This document shows, one piece after another, positions 1-10,967 of a stretch of 64,000 nucleotides of DNA. The stretch is from contig CM077675.1 of the NCBI GenBank assembly GCA_039707655.1, forward strand, positions 420,627,162 to 420,691,161, given 5' to 3'. The position numbers were made by a program, and so were the translations under genes. Below the pieces are notes generated by a model that searched no databases, had not been told where the DNA came from, and saw only the letters and a program-made list of their open reading frames with translations. The DNA comes from Elymus sibiricus (lineage: Eukaryota; Streptophyta; Magnoliopsida; Poales; Poaceae). The first letter of the stretch is position 1; every line of letters starts with the position of its first letter.

Positions 1-283
1 TAGCCAAATCATTACGTAATGTTCCTTTCAATTGTAACTAATATGACTGACTTCTTTGCTGTTTGTCAAATGTCAAGTACCACTTCAGATTTGATACTAT
101 CATACTAATACTAGACTGTTGTTTGATATATTTTGCAAGTTGCAATGACATGGATGTGGTCTGGATCAATCAAGCACTTGAAATATGAGGCAACATACAG
201 TCTGACAACAAATGGGGCAGTATCTCTTTCTTTTTTCTGTCTTTAACTGTATATTACATGTCATATTTATTTGTATTTTTATA

Positions 284-375
284 TATACTTGCCGTGTCCC
301 CGATGGGCTGTTTTTAGAAAATGCCGTATCCCGTGTCCCCGTATGCGTGTCGCCGTGTCCGTGTCCCCGTATCCA
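284..375. repeat. short degenerate CCGTGTCCCCGTAT repeats
   Basis: GC-rich words such as GCCGTGTCCCCG, CCGTATCCCGTGTCC and CGTGTCCGTGTCCCCG follow one another in otherwise AT-rich DNA. No function is evident. The stretch could be a relic of another repeat inside the CACTA intron. Confidence 0.5.
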
Positions 376-387
376 TGCTTTTTAGCA

Positions 388-890
388 TATAACCATTCAT
401 GAAGAAGATAGGTATTGCCTTCTCAAAGTAAATTGAATAACAAGCTCTTGTTCTTTGCTTAATAATAATAACAACTTGTAAATAAAAAGTTCCAGTACAA
501 AGATCTCAAAGTTTTGATATAAATTGTACAATAATTATAATCGTGGATTCTAGTTATAAGGCTAGCTAAGTCATGAGGCTAGTTGAGTACCTAGGTCTTT
601 TCTCCTATATGTAATTCTTATGAACTGTTCTTTAATTTTCACTGGGTGCCTTTGATGAAATAAACTTTTTCGATTGTTTGTTCTGTGATCAGCGTGCATC
701 TTCTGATAAGCATATCATGTTTATTCTGAAGCTTAGTCTTTTGTTATTGGGCAATACTTGACACAGAGTCGTTGGTCTGCCTGCCATAGAACCATTTATG
801 AAGATGTCATGGTTTGCAAATAACAAGCTCATGTACAAAGATGTTAAGGTTTTGATATGAATTGTACTAATAATTGTGGATTCTAATTGT
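388..890. repeat. diverged direct duplication inside the CACTA interior
   Basis: The block at about 388-552 (ACCATTCATGAAGAAGAT, AACAAGCTC, GTACAAAGAT, TTTTGATATAAATTGTAC, GTGGATTCTA) recurs in the same order at about 785-890 with substitutions and indels. The similarity is direct, not inverted. The copies are clearly diverged, so the duplication is old. Confidence 0.6.
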
Positions 891-1718
891 CGTGAACTCC
901 ATAGGCGCTCACATGCTAGTGGCCTTTGATGACATTTTAAGTTCTTGGCTGTTGTCTTTAATGCCAGTGTGTAGCAGCAAAAAAATTGTACTTGGAAGTG
1001 TCAAAATTTGTCATTTATAATCAGCCATAGTAATATTGCTATAGATATATACACACTGAAAGTCTGAAAATTTTCTAGTAAATATACATGTCAGCTGCCA
1101 TATCCGTTGCTTTGTCCCTTATTCAGTGTTTTTATCTTTTCTTGTTTTGATGTTACAATTTTGTTAGTTCATAGATGTTGATTTTGTTTTCTCTGCAGTT
1201 GAAAAAGTTCTGTATCAAGCTTCTATGTTTTGTCACAAGGATGAGATTTTTAGAATGCTACAAAACTTCGTACCTTAGTAATGTTTTAGAATATTTAAAA
1301 CAGAATACATTAGTTGACATCTATTTCGTTAGCTTTTATACTAATGTTTTACTTCTCCGAACTTAATTCTTGCAAATCAAAGTGATCTAATTACTTGGGG
1401 CCTGTTCGGCAACCCACCACAGCAACGACATCCTCAACTCATATTTAACTGTGTACAGAGAGCATACAGAGAACAAAAGCCTCACATTTAGCATAAGTTT
1501 GCAAATCAAAAAGGCACATACATGTCTCAGTGTGGGCAGCCATGCCTTGCCATCAGTGTGAGCATATTGCTTGCTATGATGATTTAGTGTAGCACATTTA
1601 GCAGATTTTTATTTATGCCGATGAGTTAAATTGCAACACGTCAAAACCTTTAATGTGTCGATTTAAAATCTGAAACAAGAGCTCCATTTTGAGTTTCCGC
1701 TCGGTTGATCTGTTGCAG

Positions 1719-1818
1719 GTTTCCCAAAGGTAAACAAGTTGATGGTGGTTTGGAAGATCTTCAAGCTGTTGAAGATTTGGAAGATCACTTCATGGAAGGG
1801 CAGAATGCTACTGTTTAG
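1719..1818 (+). CDS. terminal exon of a CACTA-encoded protein
   Basis: A splice acceptor (TGTTGCAG, AG at 1717-1718) precedes an exon that enters in phase 1. It reads FPKGKQVDGG then LEDLQAVEDLEDHF, and stops at TAG 1816-1818. The acidic, hydrophilic C-terminus has no recognisable domain. It lies just upstream of the 3' UTR and subterminal repeats, where the last exon of a CACTA ORF is expected. Earlier exons were not identified, so start and product are unknown. Exon boundaries come from splice signals and frame only. Confidence 0.5.
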
Positions 1819-2000
1819 TTGTTAGATGTTTGATGTATTGGATGTTTGTGAAACTATTGGATGTTTGTGAAACTATGTATATATATATGAATTGAATGTA
1901 TGATGTTTGATGTTTGATGATGATGGTGAAACTATGTTTGATGTTTGATGTTTGAAACTATGTGATTCTGAATATATATATATGTTTGAATTTCTGTGAA
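1819..2000. repeat. GATGTTT-type simple repeat, 3' UTR of CACTA gene
   Basis: Words such as GATGTTTGATG, GTGAAACTATG and TATATATATATG recur immediately after the stop codon of the terminal exon. This looks like expanded simple sequence in the 3' untranslated region. Confidence 0.55.
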
Positions 2001-2050
2001 AATGAATTGATATAACAAAAAACAGAAAAAACATGGGCTATATAGCCACT

Positions 2051-2473
2051 TTGCCGTCTGCTAGCAGACGGCAAAGAGGTTTGCCATCTACCAGCAGACG
2101 GCAAAGAGGCTACGTGGCAGCAGCCTGTGCAAACTGGGCTGGCCTATTTGGCCTCTTTGCCGTCTGCTGGCAGATGGCAAACCTCTTTGCCGTCTGCTAG
2201 CAGATGGCAAAGAGCTTGCTTCTTTGCCGTCTGCCAACAGATGGCAAAGAGCTTGCTTCTTTGCCGTCTGACAGCAGACGGCAAAGATCTTGCTTCTTTG
2301 CCGTCTGCCAGCAGACGGCAAAGAACTTTCCTTCTTTGCCGTCCGCCAGCAGACGGCAAAGCAGCCTTTACCGGCAGCTTCTTTGCCGGAGTGTTTGCCG
2401 TCTGCTAGCGGACGGCAAAGGCTTTGCCGTCCGCCAAACATGCCTTTGCCGTCTGCTATGGCAGATGGCAAAG
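2051..2473. repeat. CACTA subterminal palindromic repeat array
   Basis: Roughly a dozen units of the form CTTTGCCGTCTGC-NNG-CAGACGGCAAAG follow each other. Each unit is itself an inverted repeat, and some are single arms or carry CCATC or CCGTCCG variants. In CACTA elements such subterminal motifs are transposase binding sites (established for the superfamily). Several apparent ORFs here (repeats of LCRLPADGK or AVCWQTAK) are by-products of the repeat and not genes. Confidence 0.85.
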
Positions 2474-2491
2474 CAGCTGATTCCAGTAGTG
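2474..2491. other. CACTA terminal inverted repeat (right end)
   Basis: CAGCTGATTCCAGTAGTG, the reverse complement of CACTACTGGAATCAGCTG, ends at 2491. The next bases TAC would be the 3-bp target-site duplication if the missing left end is preceded by TAC. Confidence 0.85.
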
Positions 2492-3600
2492 TACCCTCTA
2501 ATTTTTTTAAGGTATTAGATACGGCCAAATAATGTGAAACACCATCCCAAGGTTTCTATGTATAATTATGACATTCTTATGTATTTTCGTAATGTTTTAC
2601 TTTTCATGGTATCTAGTATTTTTTTTAAATAATTCCAGGACACTTTTTGATGACTATTTTTTCTATAGAAACAAAGGTGCCAAATAATATAAAATATGAT
2701 CCTAGTTACTTTTTACTTTTACAAATGTACGCATGCATGTTCATACCCACACACATTTTTTCACATTTTGACCATAGCCGCATATCAAGATACCTAAGGG
2801 TATATATACACCTAATATAATAAAAAGGGTATTCTTATGTATTTTCGTAATGTTTTACTTTTCAAGGTATCTAGTATTTTTTTTAAATAATTCTAGGACA
2901 CTTTTTGATGACTATTTTTTCTATAGAAACAAAGGTGACCAAATAATATAAATATGATCCTAGTTACTTTTTACTTTTACAAATGTACGCATGCATGTTG
3001 ATACCCACACACATTTTTTCACATTTTGACCATAGCCGCATATCAAGATACCCAAGGGTATATACACCTAATGAAATAAAAAGGGTATGTATATACTCTC
3101 TGATTTTTAAGGTATTAGATACGACCAAAATATAGGAAACATCGTCCAAATGTTTGTACGCTTAATTAGAACATTCTTTTGTATTTTTTAATATTTTATT
3201 TTTCAATGTATCTAGTATTTTTTTAAAATCAAGGCTGGCTCACACTTTTTAGCGACTACTTTTCCTAGAAAAATTAAGGTGGCCTAATACTAGTATACAC
3301 GGCAACAGGTATAAATGTTTATTAATTATGACTCTCTCATGCAAGAGACGATTAAGGGCATGCATCAATTACTATATTTGACCCTATCCATAGCATCAGG
3401 CACGCACCAATCTTTAGAAGGTCAATAATTAACACACATCAATTTTTTTGGAATGTCATCAACACATGAACGTGGGTATACAGAAAGTTTCGTTGTTGCC
3501 CTTTGAGGTATGCATGCAACCATCACAACAACAAAATCAGGATACGATCCAACGGTATGTAGGCAAGGTGCCTGGGCACCTAGGTGTCCCGAACGGTCAT

Positions 3601-3602
<2 letters not shown>
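2492..3602. repeat. AT-rich spacer with a triplicated unit
   Basis: A ~255-bp unit at about 2570-2830 is repeated almost exactly at 2831-3085 (shared words CTTATGTATTTTCGTAATG, GGACACTTTTTGATGAC and GTACGCATGCATGTT). The head of the unit (CTCTAATTTTTTTAAGG, GGTATTAGATACGGCC) at 2495-2570 is seen again, diverged, at about 3098-3290. No gene was found. A short imperfect inverted repeat (GGTGCCTGGGCACC) sits at about 3568-3581, just before the microsatellite. Confidence 0.7.
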
Positions 3603-3664
<62 letters not shown>

Positions 3665-3665
3665 A
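3603..3665. repeat. (TA)n microsatellite
   Basis: An almost pure TA dinucleotide tract abuts the left inverted terminus of the element starting at 3666. Tyr-Ile repeat ORFs across it are artefacts. Confidence 0.95.
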
Positions 3666-3708
3666 AACATTATTCTGATCACGGGATCAGAATATTATTC
3701 TGATCACG

Positions 3709-6700
3709 GAACTTCCTGAGTTACACAACCTGAACTTCCCTCTGTATGAACCCGACCTTCGGGCTATCTTCGCAACCGTGTCTCCCCACGCGAATTATTC
3801 TGGCCAGTCGTGTTCTATGTGATGTAAGTGTAATCTGGAAACGGTTTTTAGCAACTAAATGCCCGTTTTAAATAGGAATCTCGCTCGTTGTCGGATTTGC
3901 TCTCGGGACGTGATGAACTTGAGTCTGTTGCAATTTTACTGCCTGAGTTGTTCGACCTGAACTTCCCTCGGTGAGAGGTTGAACTTCCCGTAACATTGTC
4001 CAATATACCGTTGGAAAGCTGTGGACACGACGGTCACGGCCTAAGTTGAATTTTTGTCAAAATCTAAATGATTTAAGAGCAATTTTAAAAACCGTTTTTC
4101 TTCATACAAAAAAAACGTGAATCGTATTTTCTAGTCTATTTCTAAACCGTTTCTTGGAATGAGGCAAATGAGATGGCGTTGGATAGCTGCTGCAAATCCG
4201 CTTCTTTTTCGTACAGAAAGTTTTTTCCAATTTTAAACTATTTATACGTAATTTTGAAAATAGCCGAAGTCCCACCGAGTTCGTATTTTCGTGTTATTTT
4301 CTCAACGGTTTTACAAAATGCAGCAAACGATATGGCGTTGAAAAGCTTGAAGAAATGCGAAACTTTTTTATGTAGATTATTTTTTCCAATTCATTACGGT
4401 TTTAAGTCAATTTCGAAAATGGCGAAAAACGTTTTTTGGCCGTAATTTCTACAAACTTTATCGGAGTGGGGCAAATAATATACTGTTGAAAAGCTACGGA
4501 AAATGCGCAACTTTTTCATGTAGATGATTTTCTCTGATTCCTAGACATTTTCAAGCAATTTTGAAAATAGCGAGATCACGCGTTGTGCCTTTTATCGCGA
4601 AACAGAGTCTTCGAAAATGCCCCGCGTGAAGAACTTGAACTTCATCAGCATGTCTACCTGAACTTCACTCTGTTTCTTCACGTGCTATTTTTTGCTCGTA
4701 GCTCTCCATCCGCTCACCGGAATTGAGCAAGTGATATACCGATGGAAAGCTGCTGTAAACACACAACTTTTCCGTCTTGGTCATTTTTTTTCATACTCGC
4801 AACGGTTTAAAAGATTTTCATCTGAAACTCATTTAGCGTAGTAGTTGAACTTCCTGTTGTTTCCACGTTGAACTTTTGTCGCGTATTTTTGTTTGTAATT
4901 TCTCACCCATTCGTCGGTGTTACACAAATGATATTCCTTTTTGTACAAACCTCTCTCACAATATTTTTCTAACTTTCTCCAACCGAGAACTTGAACTTAT
5001 TGCAAGTAAAAAAATATATTCATTTTTCTCACTCACAAGAATGGGTGAGAAATACATAGTGAACCACACTCACAAGAAGGTTTGAACCTTCCCGTGTCGA
5101 GCACCTGAACTTCTAGCAACAAATTTTGTATACTTTCACTTTTTATTCTTTTTTCTTATATGAAAACACACACCATGCAACACATGAACTTCTGGCTATT
5201 TTCACTTTGAACTTCTGTGTTATTTTAATTTGAACTTCACGTTTTCTATTTTTGAGTAAAGAATTCTAGTAACAAGAAAACAAATCTGAGTTTTTCATAA
5301 ACTTCGAACTTCTCTTCTGTTTTAATTTGAACTTCTTCATTTTATTATTTAGTAACGAGAAAAAATGTAGAGAAGTTCAATTTTTTTGAAAGTACTTCGA
5401 TGTTTACTTAAAAATCATTTATTTAAGAAATATTGGACCGTTCGTTATATAATTTGAGTTTTTTATACACATCAAACTTTCCCGGGCAGAGCACGTGAAC
5501 TTCTTTCAACAAACCTTTTAAGCTTTTATTTTTCTATTTTTTTATTCTCATCTGAAACGCATTCCGTGTAGTAGTTGAACTTCTCGCCGTTTTCACATTG
5601 AACTTTGGTCACGTATTTTTATTCGTAATTCCTCACCCGTTCCTCGGAGTTGCACAAATGATGTACCATTAGAAACCTGTTGAAAAGACACAAGTTTTCC
5701 AAATATGGTTAAACTTTTCTTTTCGAAAAACATAGTGCAATTTATTTTTAACCGTTTATTTTAGAATAGAATATTGAGAGAATTATTTTAAAACAACATA
5801 TTTTTGTGTGTTTATAAACATGTAAATACACGATGAACCTCTCTCACAAGAATTTATGAAATTACCCGGGCCAAACACTTAAACTTCTAGCAACCAATTT
5901 TTTGACTTTACCTTATTCTTTATTTCGGACATGAAACTCATATCATGCAGTACGTGAACTTCTGACTATTATCACTTTGAACTACTCTCCTTTTATTTAC
6001 TTATGAAGGAACCCGAGTTTTGTAAAAAAACATTAAACCACTCTACTATTATAAATTGAACTTCTTTTGTTTTATTCTTTAGTAATGAAGAAAATTTAAG
6101 TTTTTTTATATACATTGAACTACTTTGTTATTTTAGTTTGAACTTTTCGGTTTTATTCTTTTAACAAGGAGGAAAATGTGAGTTTTAATATACATTGAAC
6201 TATTCTATTTTTAAAAATTGAACTTCTTACTTTTTATTTTTGCTAGGAGTGGTTTAACAAACATCCAACTGCTCTGCAATTTAAACGTGAAATTTTTAAT
6301 GTTGAACTTCTTGCGTGAATTTTTACATGGTTTTCCCCCATGTGTTTGGAAGTGAGAGACGCGTATTTTGAATAGGTTCTTTCTTTAAATTTGAACTTCT
6401 ATGTTTTTCCTAGAAACGAACAAAATCTGTTCTTTATAAACTATTTGAACTGTTCTATTATTTTAATTTGACCTTCTTGGGGTTATCCGAAAATATGAAA
6501 AATGTGTTTGTTTTCTTACATATATTGTTTCAATTGTTTTGTGGCCTTCTTGGGGCCGAGGCGGTCCTTTTTTGATGATTTTCTTCATGGATGTGGTACA
6601 TGTGAACTGATAAATTTTTGAAACATGAACTTCGCGTGCTATTGAAAATAAAAAAAATTACACACAACAACACACGTACGTAGTATACCACATCAATTCA

Positions 6701-7000
6701 CAGTCAACACGCACCATGTGTTAGTGCACTTAAACACACGCGCTATGATTGATGGTTGCTTGCTTAATCCGTGTACAATTTTTGTAGACGGGAAAATCCA
6801 AGGTTTTATACACATGAGACTCTTTTGTTATTTTAAATTGAACTTCTTGAATTTTTTTGAAATGGAAAATTATGATTTTCTTATTCCTTTTTTTCTTGAG
6901 AAACAAGAAAAATCCAAAAAATAATGAGCTTATATTTATTTTATTGTAACATAGAATTGCTCATAATTTTTATTTGAACTTCTATAAAAGCTCAATTATT
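3709..7000. repeat. AT-rich interior built on TTGAACTTC motifs and degenerate ~140-bp units
   Basis: The word GAACTTC, often as TTGAACTTC or CTGAACTTC, recurs dozens of times at irregular spacing. In 4150-5700 a longer degenerate unit recurs: GGCAAATGATAT, then CGTTGGAAAGCT, then GCAACTTTTTC, then CAATTTTGAAAATAGC (clearest near 4150, 4310, 4455, 4715, 4905 and 5640). No credible ORF exists. Short frames of 60-90 residues are chance. Confidence 0.6.
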
Positions 7001-7149
7001 AATGGGCATCTCAACAAACAGTAGCAATATAATTTTTATACACGTTGCTCTCTTGTCCATTCAAGACCTCATATGCTCTTCTCTCTCCATTATATTTTTC
7101 CTATTTTTTCTACTGGATCCAATCTCCAAATCGAACACTCATGGGTGCT

Positions 7150-8120
7150 TCATCCAAGAGAGTGAGAATGGATTTGTTGGCAGCCGGGAGTTGCAGAGTA
7201 GATTGCGTCGACCATCCTCAAATTAAGCCTGAGTTGGTGATGGCTGCAACGAGCTCGCATACAGTAGAGACTTAGAAGTTCAAAGGGGCTGGAGCAAGAG
7301 GATGTAGCATCATTCGTTGTTCCCAAGCCGCAAGGGAGCGTCAAGATTCAGCCACAAACTCGCTAGCTCCTCCTCCTACTTGCGTAGTGCGCATGTGGAG
7401 TGTGAAGGCATGACGGAGACGGCGACCGACGTGGTGCACTTGGACTGCAACGAGCCAAAAGAAGGCGAATGAGGTACACGAGCCACACACCCACGCCCGG
7501 CTGCCTTCCAACCACCGGAGCGCCACAGCGAGGAAGAAGACCATACGCAACCATGCAGGAGGAAGAAGGCCACGGGCTAAGCAGGGTAAGTCCATCACCG
7601 TGTGGGAGGAAGAAGGTGGACACAGGTTTACATATGCGGCGGCGCTGCGTGCAGGAAAGCGACGATTGCATACGGTATTTGAGCAGGTGGCGGTGGCGCG
7701 CAGTTGGCCGGGCGGCGTTCGGGATCCAAGGCGTTGCAGCAGCGCACGGGGATTCATGGCCCAGCGAACAACACGCGGGTTTCCGGGGCCCTGCGGTGGC
7801 GGGAGGAGGCTCAAGGACGGCGGCGCAAGGGGATCCAAGGAAGGCGGCGACCGGCGGATCGCAGTGTGTGTGGGTGTGCGTGGCGGCTCCAGTGGCCGGC
7901 AGCGCAGGGGAGAGACGGATCCGATGACTGGCAGCGTAGGTGGGGCAGCGGACCCGGTGGCCGGCAGCGCTGCGGGGATGGTGGGGATCGGGTGGGGGAT
8001 GGGCCGGTGGGGATCGTAGGGGAGTGCGAGAGTGGGTCAGGGCTTCCCGGCTTGGTGGAGATCGGTTTTTTTTCCTCCACTGTACCGGTTCCGGAGTTCG
8101 GGAGGATGTGGTCGCGTCCT
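7150..8120. other. GC-rich island inside the inverted-end element, no recognisable protein
   Basis: Base composition jumps from AT-rich to strongly GC-rich at about 7150. Overlapping frames stay open on both strands (up to 309 codons on minus, 155 on plus), which is typical of GC-rich DNA and does not identify the coding frame. I recognise no domain. The sharp change suggests a captured gene or promoter fragment, but that is inference. Confidence 0.4.
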
Positions 8121-8174
8121 TATAGGACGCATCGTGATCAGAATACGATTCTGATCCTGGGATCAGAATAGTGT

Positions 8175-8176
<2 letters not shown>

Positions 8177-8260
<84 letters not shown>
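8177..8260. repeat. (CT)n then (TA)n compound microsatellite
   Basis: About 36 bases of CT dinucleotides pass into about 46 bases of TA dinucleotides. It lies directly against the right inverted terminus ending at 8175. Arg-Glu and Ile-Tyr repeat frames across it are artefacts. Confidence 0.95.
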
Positions 8261-8263
<3 letters not shown>

Positions 8264-8379
8264 ATTTTTGTTGGGCAGCTTTGAAGGCGCAACCCAAAGA
8301 GATCAACTCTTGTATATATTTTTGAGAAAACTCAAAGTTTTTTGCTTCAAAGAAGCTAGGCATTAATGCCTACAATCCC

Positions 8380-8650
8380 GTAAGCCGGCTCTCACGTGAC
8401 ATAAATTCGTCATTTTAACCTTAACGAGTTCAGGGTCTTAAAAAAGATTGACTGTTAAGAGTATGAACGGGCCACATAGCGGAGAGACTACAGCGGACAG
8501 GTGAGTTTATCCTAGCTCTCTGTAAGTCGGCTCTCTCGTGACATAAGACGCCGTTTTAACCTTGATAAGTTCAGGGTCTTAAAAAAGATTGACTGTCAAG
8601 CGTACGGCGGGTCACCTGGCGGAGTAGCAAGTTGCAAACAGACAGGTTTA
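8380..8650. repeat. ~140-bp direct duplication in the gypsy 3' untranslated region
   Basis: GTAAGCCGGCTCTCACGTGAC...AAAAAAGATTGACTGTTAAG (from 8380) is repeated as GTAAGTCGGCTCTCTCGTGAC...AAAAAAGATTGACTGTCAAG (from 8522). Both keep GTTCAGGGTCTTAAAAAAG. Nothing coding is present. Confidence 0.7.
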
Positions 8651-8864
8651 ACTCAAATATGGCTTTTAAGCCGGTCAAGAGAGTATGAAAGCTAAACTCG
8701 GTGAGTTGGAAGCCCCCAAGTGACCTTACTATTACCCAACATTTGCACAAGAGATCATTGGATGAAAACAGCAGAGGCTCCGAATTACAGGGATGCCAGC
8801 TTTATTATATTATAAAAAGGTATGTACAATGACAGAAATATGTACATTGATGAGAGCCAATGGC

Positions 8865-9793
8865 TTAAGTGTAGTAAGGCCAAAGATGAGCAATATTCCA
8901 CGGCCTGCTAGTTTCCTCCCCAGAAGTGCGTGACTTGTCGCTCTCCCGCACATCAATGAGATAATATGACCCATTGTTGAGATTTCTGCTGGTCACAAAA
9001 GGTCCTTCCCAGGGGGGTGATAACTTATGCATATCTGTCTGATCTTGAATCAGACGGAGCACTAAGTCGCCTTCTTGGAACGTCCAGGTTTTGACTCTGC
9101 AGCTGTGATAGGGACGCAGATCTTGTTGGTAAATCGCCGATCGTGCTGCTGCAAGATACCGCTCTTCATCCAAAACGTCCAATGCGTCCTGTCGTGCCGC
9201 CTCAATATCAGTTTCAATGTAAGCCGCCACCCTGGGCGAGTCATGACGAATATCACTGGGGAGAACAGCTTCTGCGCCATAAACCATGAAGAAAGGCGTG
9301 TAGCCTGTTGATCTGTTGGGGTGGTTCTGATGCTCCAAAGAACTGAAGGTAACTCCTCAACCCAACAACCCAGCGTTCGTTCCAAAGGAACCATAAGCCG
9401 GGGTTTGATCCCTCTCAAAATTTCTTGGTTAGCACGTTCTGCCTGACCATTAAACTATGGATGAGCCACTGAGGAGACATCAAGGCGGATGTGTTCACTT
9501 TCACAAAACTCTTTCATAGCTCCCTTAGACAGATTTGCACCATGATTAGTGATAATACTGTGAGGGTAACCAAAACGAAAGATCAGCTTTTTGACAAACT
9601 GAACTGCACTTGCTACGTCGCATTTGCTGACTAGATCCGCCTCAATCCACTTGGTAAACTTGTCAACAGCCACCAAAAGATGCGTCTTCTTATCCTTAGA
9701 CCTCTTAAACGGCCCGACCATATGAAGCCCCCAGACCGCAAACGGCCAGGTGATCGGAATCATCCACAACTCTTGAGCCGGCACATGGGCTCT
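8865..9793 (-). pseudogene. gypsy integrase, catalytic residues lost
   Basis: The core segment (9784-9455) has the integrase fold words WPFAVWGLHMVGPF, VDKFTKWIEA and FGYPHSIITNHG. The first catalytic Asp of the D,D-35-E triad, usually in a GLDMVGPF-like context, is His here (GLHMVGPF). The second, usually IITDNG, is Asn-His (IITNHG). A nonsense codon follows AHP in the AHPQSNG-like motif (TAG near 9457). The C-terminal part (9418-8865) is split between two frames near 9340. It keeps NRSTGYTPFFMVYGAEAVLP and the GDLVLR / WEGPF module. It acts, or would have acted, in joining cDNA to chromosomal DNA. Confidence 0.85.
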
Positions 9794-10531
9794 TCATCCA
9801 AACTTCTGGCACCCATCGCACTTGCTAACGATGTTCTCTGCATCGACATGAGCTGTTAACCAGTAAAAACCGTGCCAAAAAGCCTTGGCTGCCAAAGATT
9901 TTGAACCGGCGTGATGACCGCAGTCGCCTGCATGTATCTCATGTAAGATTTCATGGCCCTCCTCAGGAGAAACACAGCGTTGAAAAACGCCAGTCATGCT
10001 GCACCTGTGCAACTCACCATTGACAATAGTCATAGACTTAGACCGCCTCATGATTTGCCGCGCCAAAGCCTCGTCCTTGGGTAACTCGCCATGAGTCAGA
10101 TATGCCAAATAAGGCGGCGGCCAATCAGGAATAGCGCGGAGAGCCGCCACCAACTGTCCTTCCGGGTCAGGTATGGCAAGATCCTCCTCATACGGTAATT
10201 TGACCGACGGGTGATGCAATACATCCAGAAACACATTAGGCAGCACCGGCTTACGTTGAGACCCCAGTCGGGACAATGCATCAGCCGCCTCGTTCTTCCG
10301 ACGATCAATGTGATCCACCTGATAACCCTTGAAGTGACCAGCAATGATATCAACCGCCTGGCGATAAGCCGCCATACGAGGGTCTTCAGAATCCCACGTG
10401 CCTGAGACTTGTTGAGCCACAAGGTCTGAGTCGCCTAGACACCTGACCCGGCTTAAGTTCATCTCTTTGGCCAAACGGAGCCCGTGGAGCAAAGCTGCAT
10501 ACTCAGCTGCATTATTAGTATAAGGAAACAT
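9794..10531 (-). pseudogene. gypsy second RNase H (Tat type) and integrase zinc-binding domain
   Basis: One frame of 245 codons contains NNAAEYAALLHGLRLA, GDSDLVAQQVSGTW and a C-terminal HIDRRKNEAADALSRLG, the RNase H core with its last catalytic Asp region. It is followed by an H-H-C-C zinc finger (HEIHAG at about residues 198-203, then CDGCQ near the end). The frame breaks at 10532, just after the first strand of the fold (WTIHFDGSRQ, in the 10537-10893 frame), and a stop follows KFG at 9794. This extra RNase H resembles host or archaeal RNase HI and marks the Tat lineage. Confidence 0.82.
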
Positions 10532-10536
10532 TAACC

Positions 10537-10962
10537 TTAATACGTAACAAAATTTATCACCTCGTGGGAAGTTAAAACAACTCCAGCCCCTGAGCTTTCC
10601 AACTGTCTGGATCCATCAAAATGAATTGTCCAATGCGTATTGTCCGGCTTCTCCTCTGGTGTTTGACACTCCGTCCAGTCATTGATGAAATCCACCAGGG
10701 CTTGAGACTTGACAGCCGTGCGAGGCACGTACCTCAAATTAAGAGGTCCAAGTTCAATTGCCCACTTAACAATCCTGCCGGTGGCCTCTCTATTTTGAAT
10801 AATATCTCCCAAAGGAGCAGAGCTAACCACCGTGATTGGATGCCCAAGGAAATAATGTTTCAACTTGCGATTCGCCATGAACACTCCAAACACCAGCTTT
10901 TGCCAATGCGAGTATCTTTGCTTGGACTCTGTCAGAACCTCACTGATGTAATAAACCGGCCG
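10537..10962 (-). pseudogene. gypsy RNase H, downstream part (interrupted by solo LTR)
   Basis: The segment continues the RNase H that ends at 12579. The words YYISEVLTESKQRYSHW, VFGVFMANRKLKHYF and LSRATGRIVKW-type context (here NREATGRIVKWAIEL) are the standard gypsy RNase H and connection. It ends with WTIHFDGSRQLESSGAG, the start of the second RNase H. The interruption lies exactly at the TSD of the solo LTR (10963-10967). A frameshift near 10535 separates it from the rest of the second RNase H. Confidence 0.82.
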
Positions 10963-10967
10963 CTGGA

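Larger units (their letters stand above)
1..2491 (+). mobile_element. CACTA (En/Spm) DNA transposon, 3' part
   Basis: The right end is defined by a terminal inverted repeat whose reverse complement starts CACTACTGGAATCAGCTG. It is preceded by a dense array of TTTGCCGTCTGC palindromes, the usual subterminal repeat arrangement of CACTA elements. A spliced last exon (1719-1818) and a GATGTTT-rich 3' untranslated stretch lie inside. The left end is outside the window, so TSD and length cannot be checked. Positions 1-1718 show no convincing coding sequence and are probably intronic or untranslated element DNA. Family assignment rests on termini and subterminal repeats, not on a visible transposase domain. 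Confidence 0.8.
3666..8175. mobile_element. 4.5-kb element with 43-bp inverted ends, microsatellite-flanked
   Basis: The left end (3666-3708, starts AACATTATTCTGATCACGGG) matches the reverse complement of the right end (8133-8175, starts AACACTATTCTGATCCCAGG) with few mismatches. Each end itself holds a small palindrome, ATTCTGATC followed by GGATCAGAAT. The left end directly abuts (TA)n and the right end abuts (CT)n(TA)n. This recalls microsatellite-targeting elements such as rice Micron. The inside is AT-rich DNA (3709-7000) plus a GC-rich stretch (7150-8120), with no transposase visible, so it is non-autonomous or decayed. The superfamily is undetermined. Confidence 0.65.

Noticed and set aside
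1175..1366. 63-codon ORF as an exon of the CACTA gene
   Set aside because: Hydrophobic, low-complexity AT-rich frame beginning before a CTGCAG acceptor, with no continuity with the 1719 exon and no similarity.
2088..2532. Overlapping ORFs with repeats of LPADGK or CRRQ type
   Set aside because: They are translations of the palindromic CACTA subterminal repeat.
3448..3719. ORFs ending in (Ile-Tyr)n
   Set aside because: They read the (TA)n microsatellite; the Arg-Glu repeat frames at 8163-8363 read (CT)n likewise.
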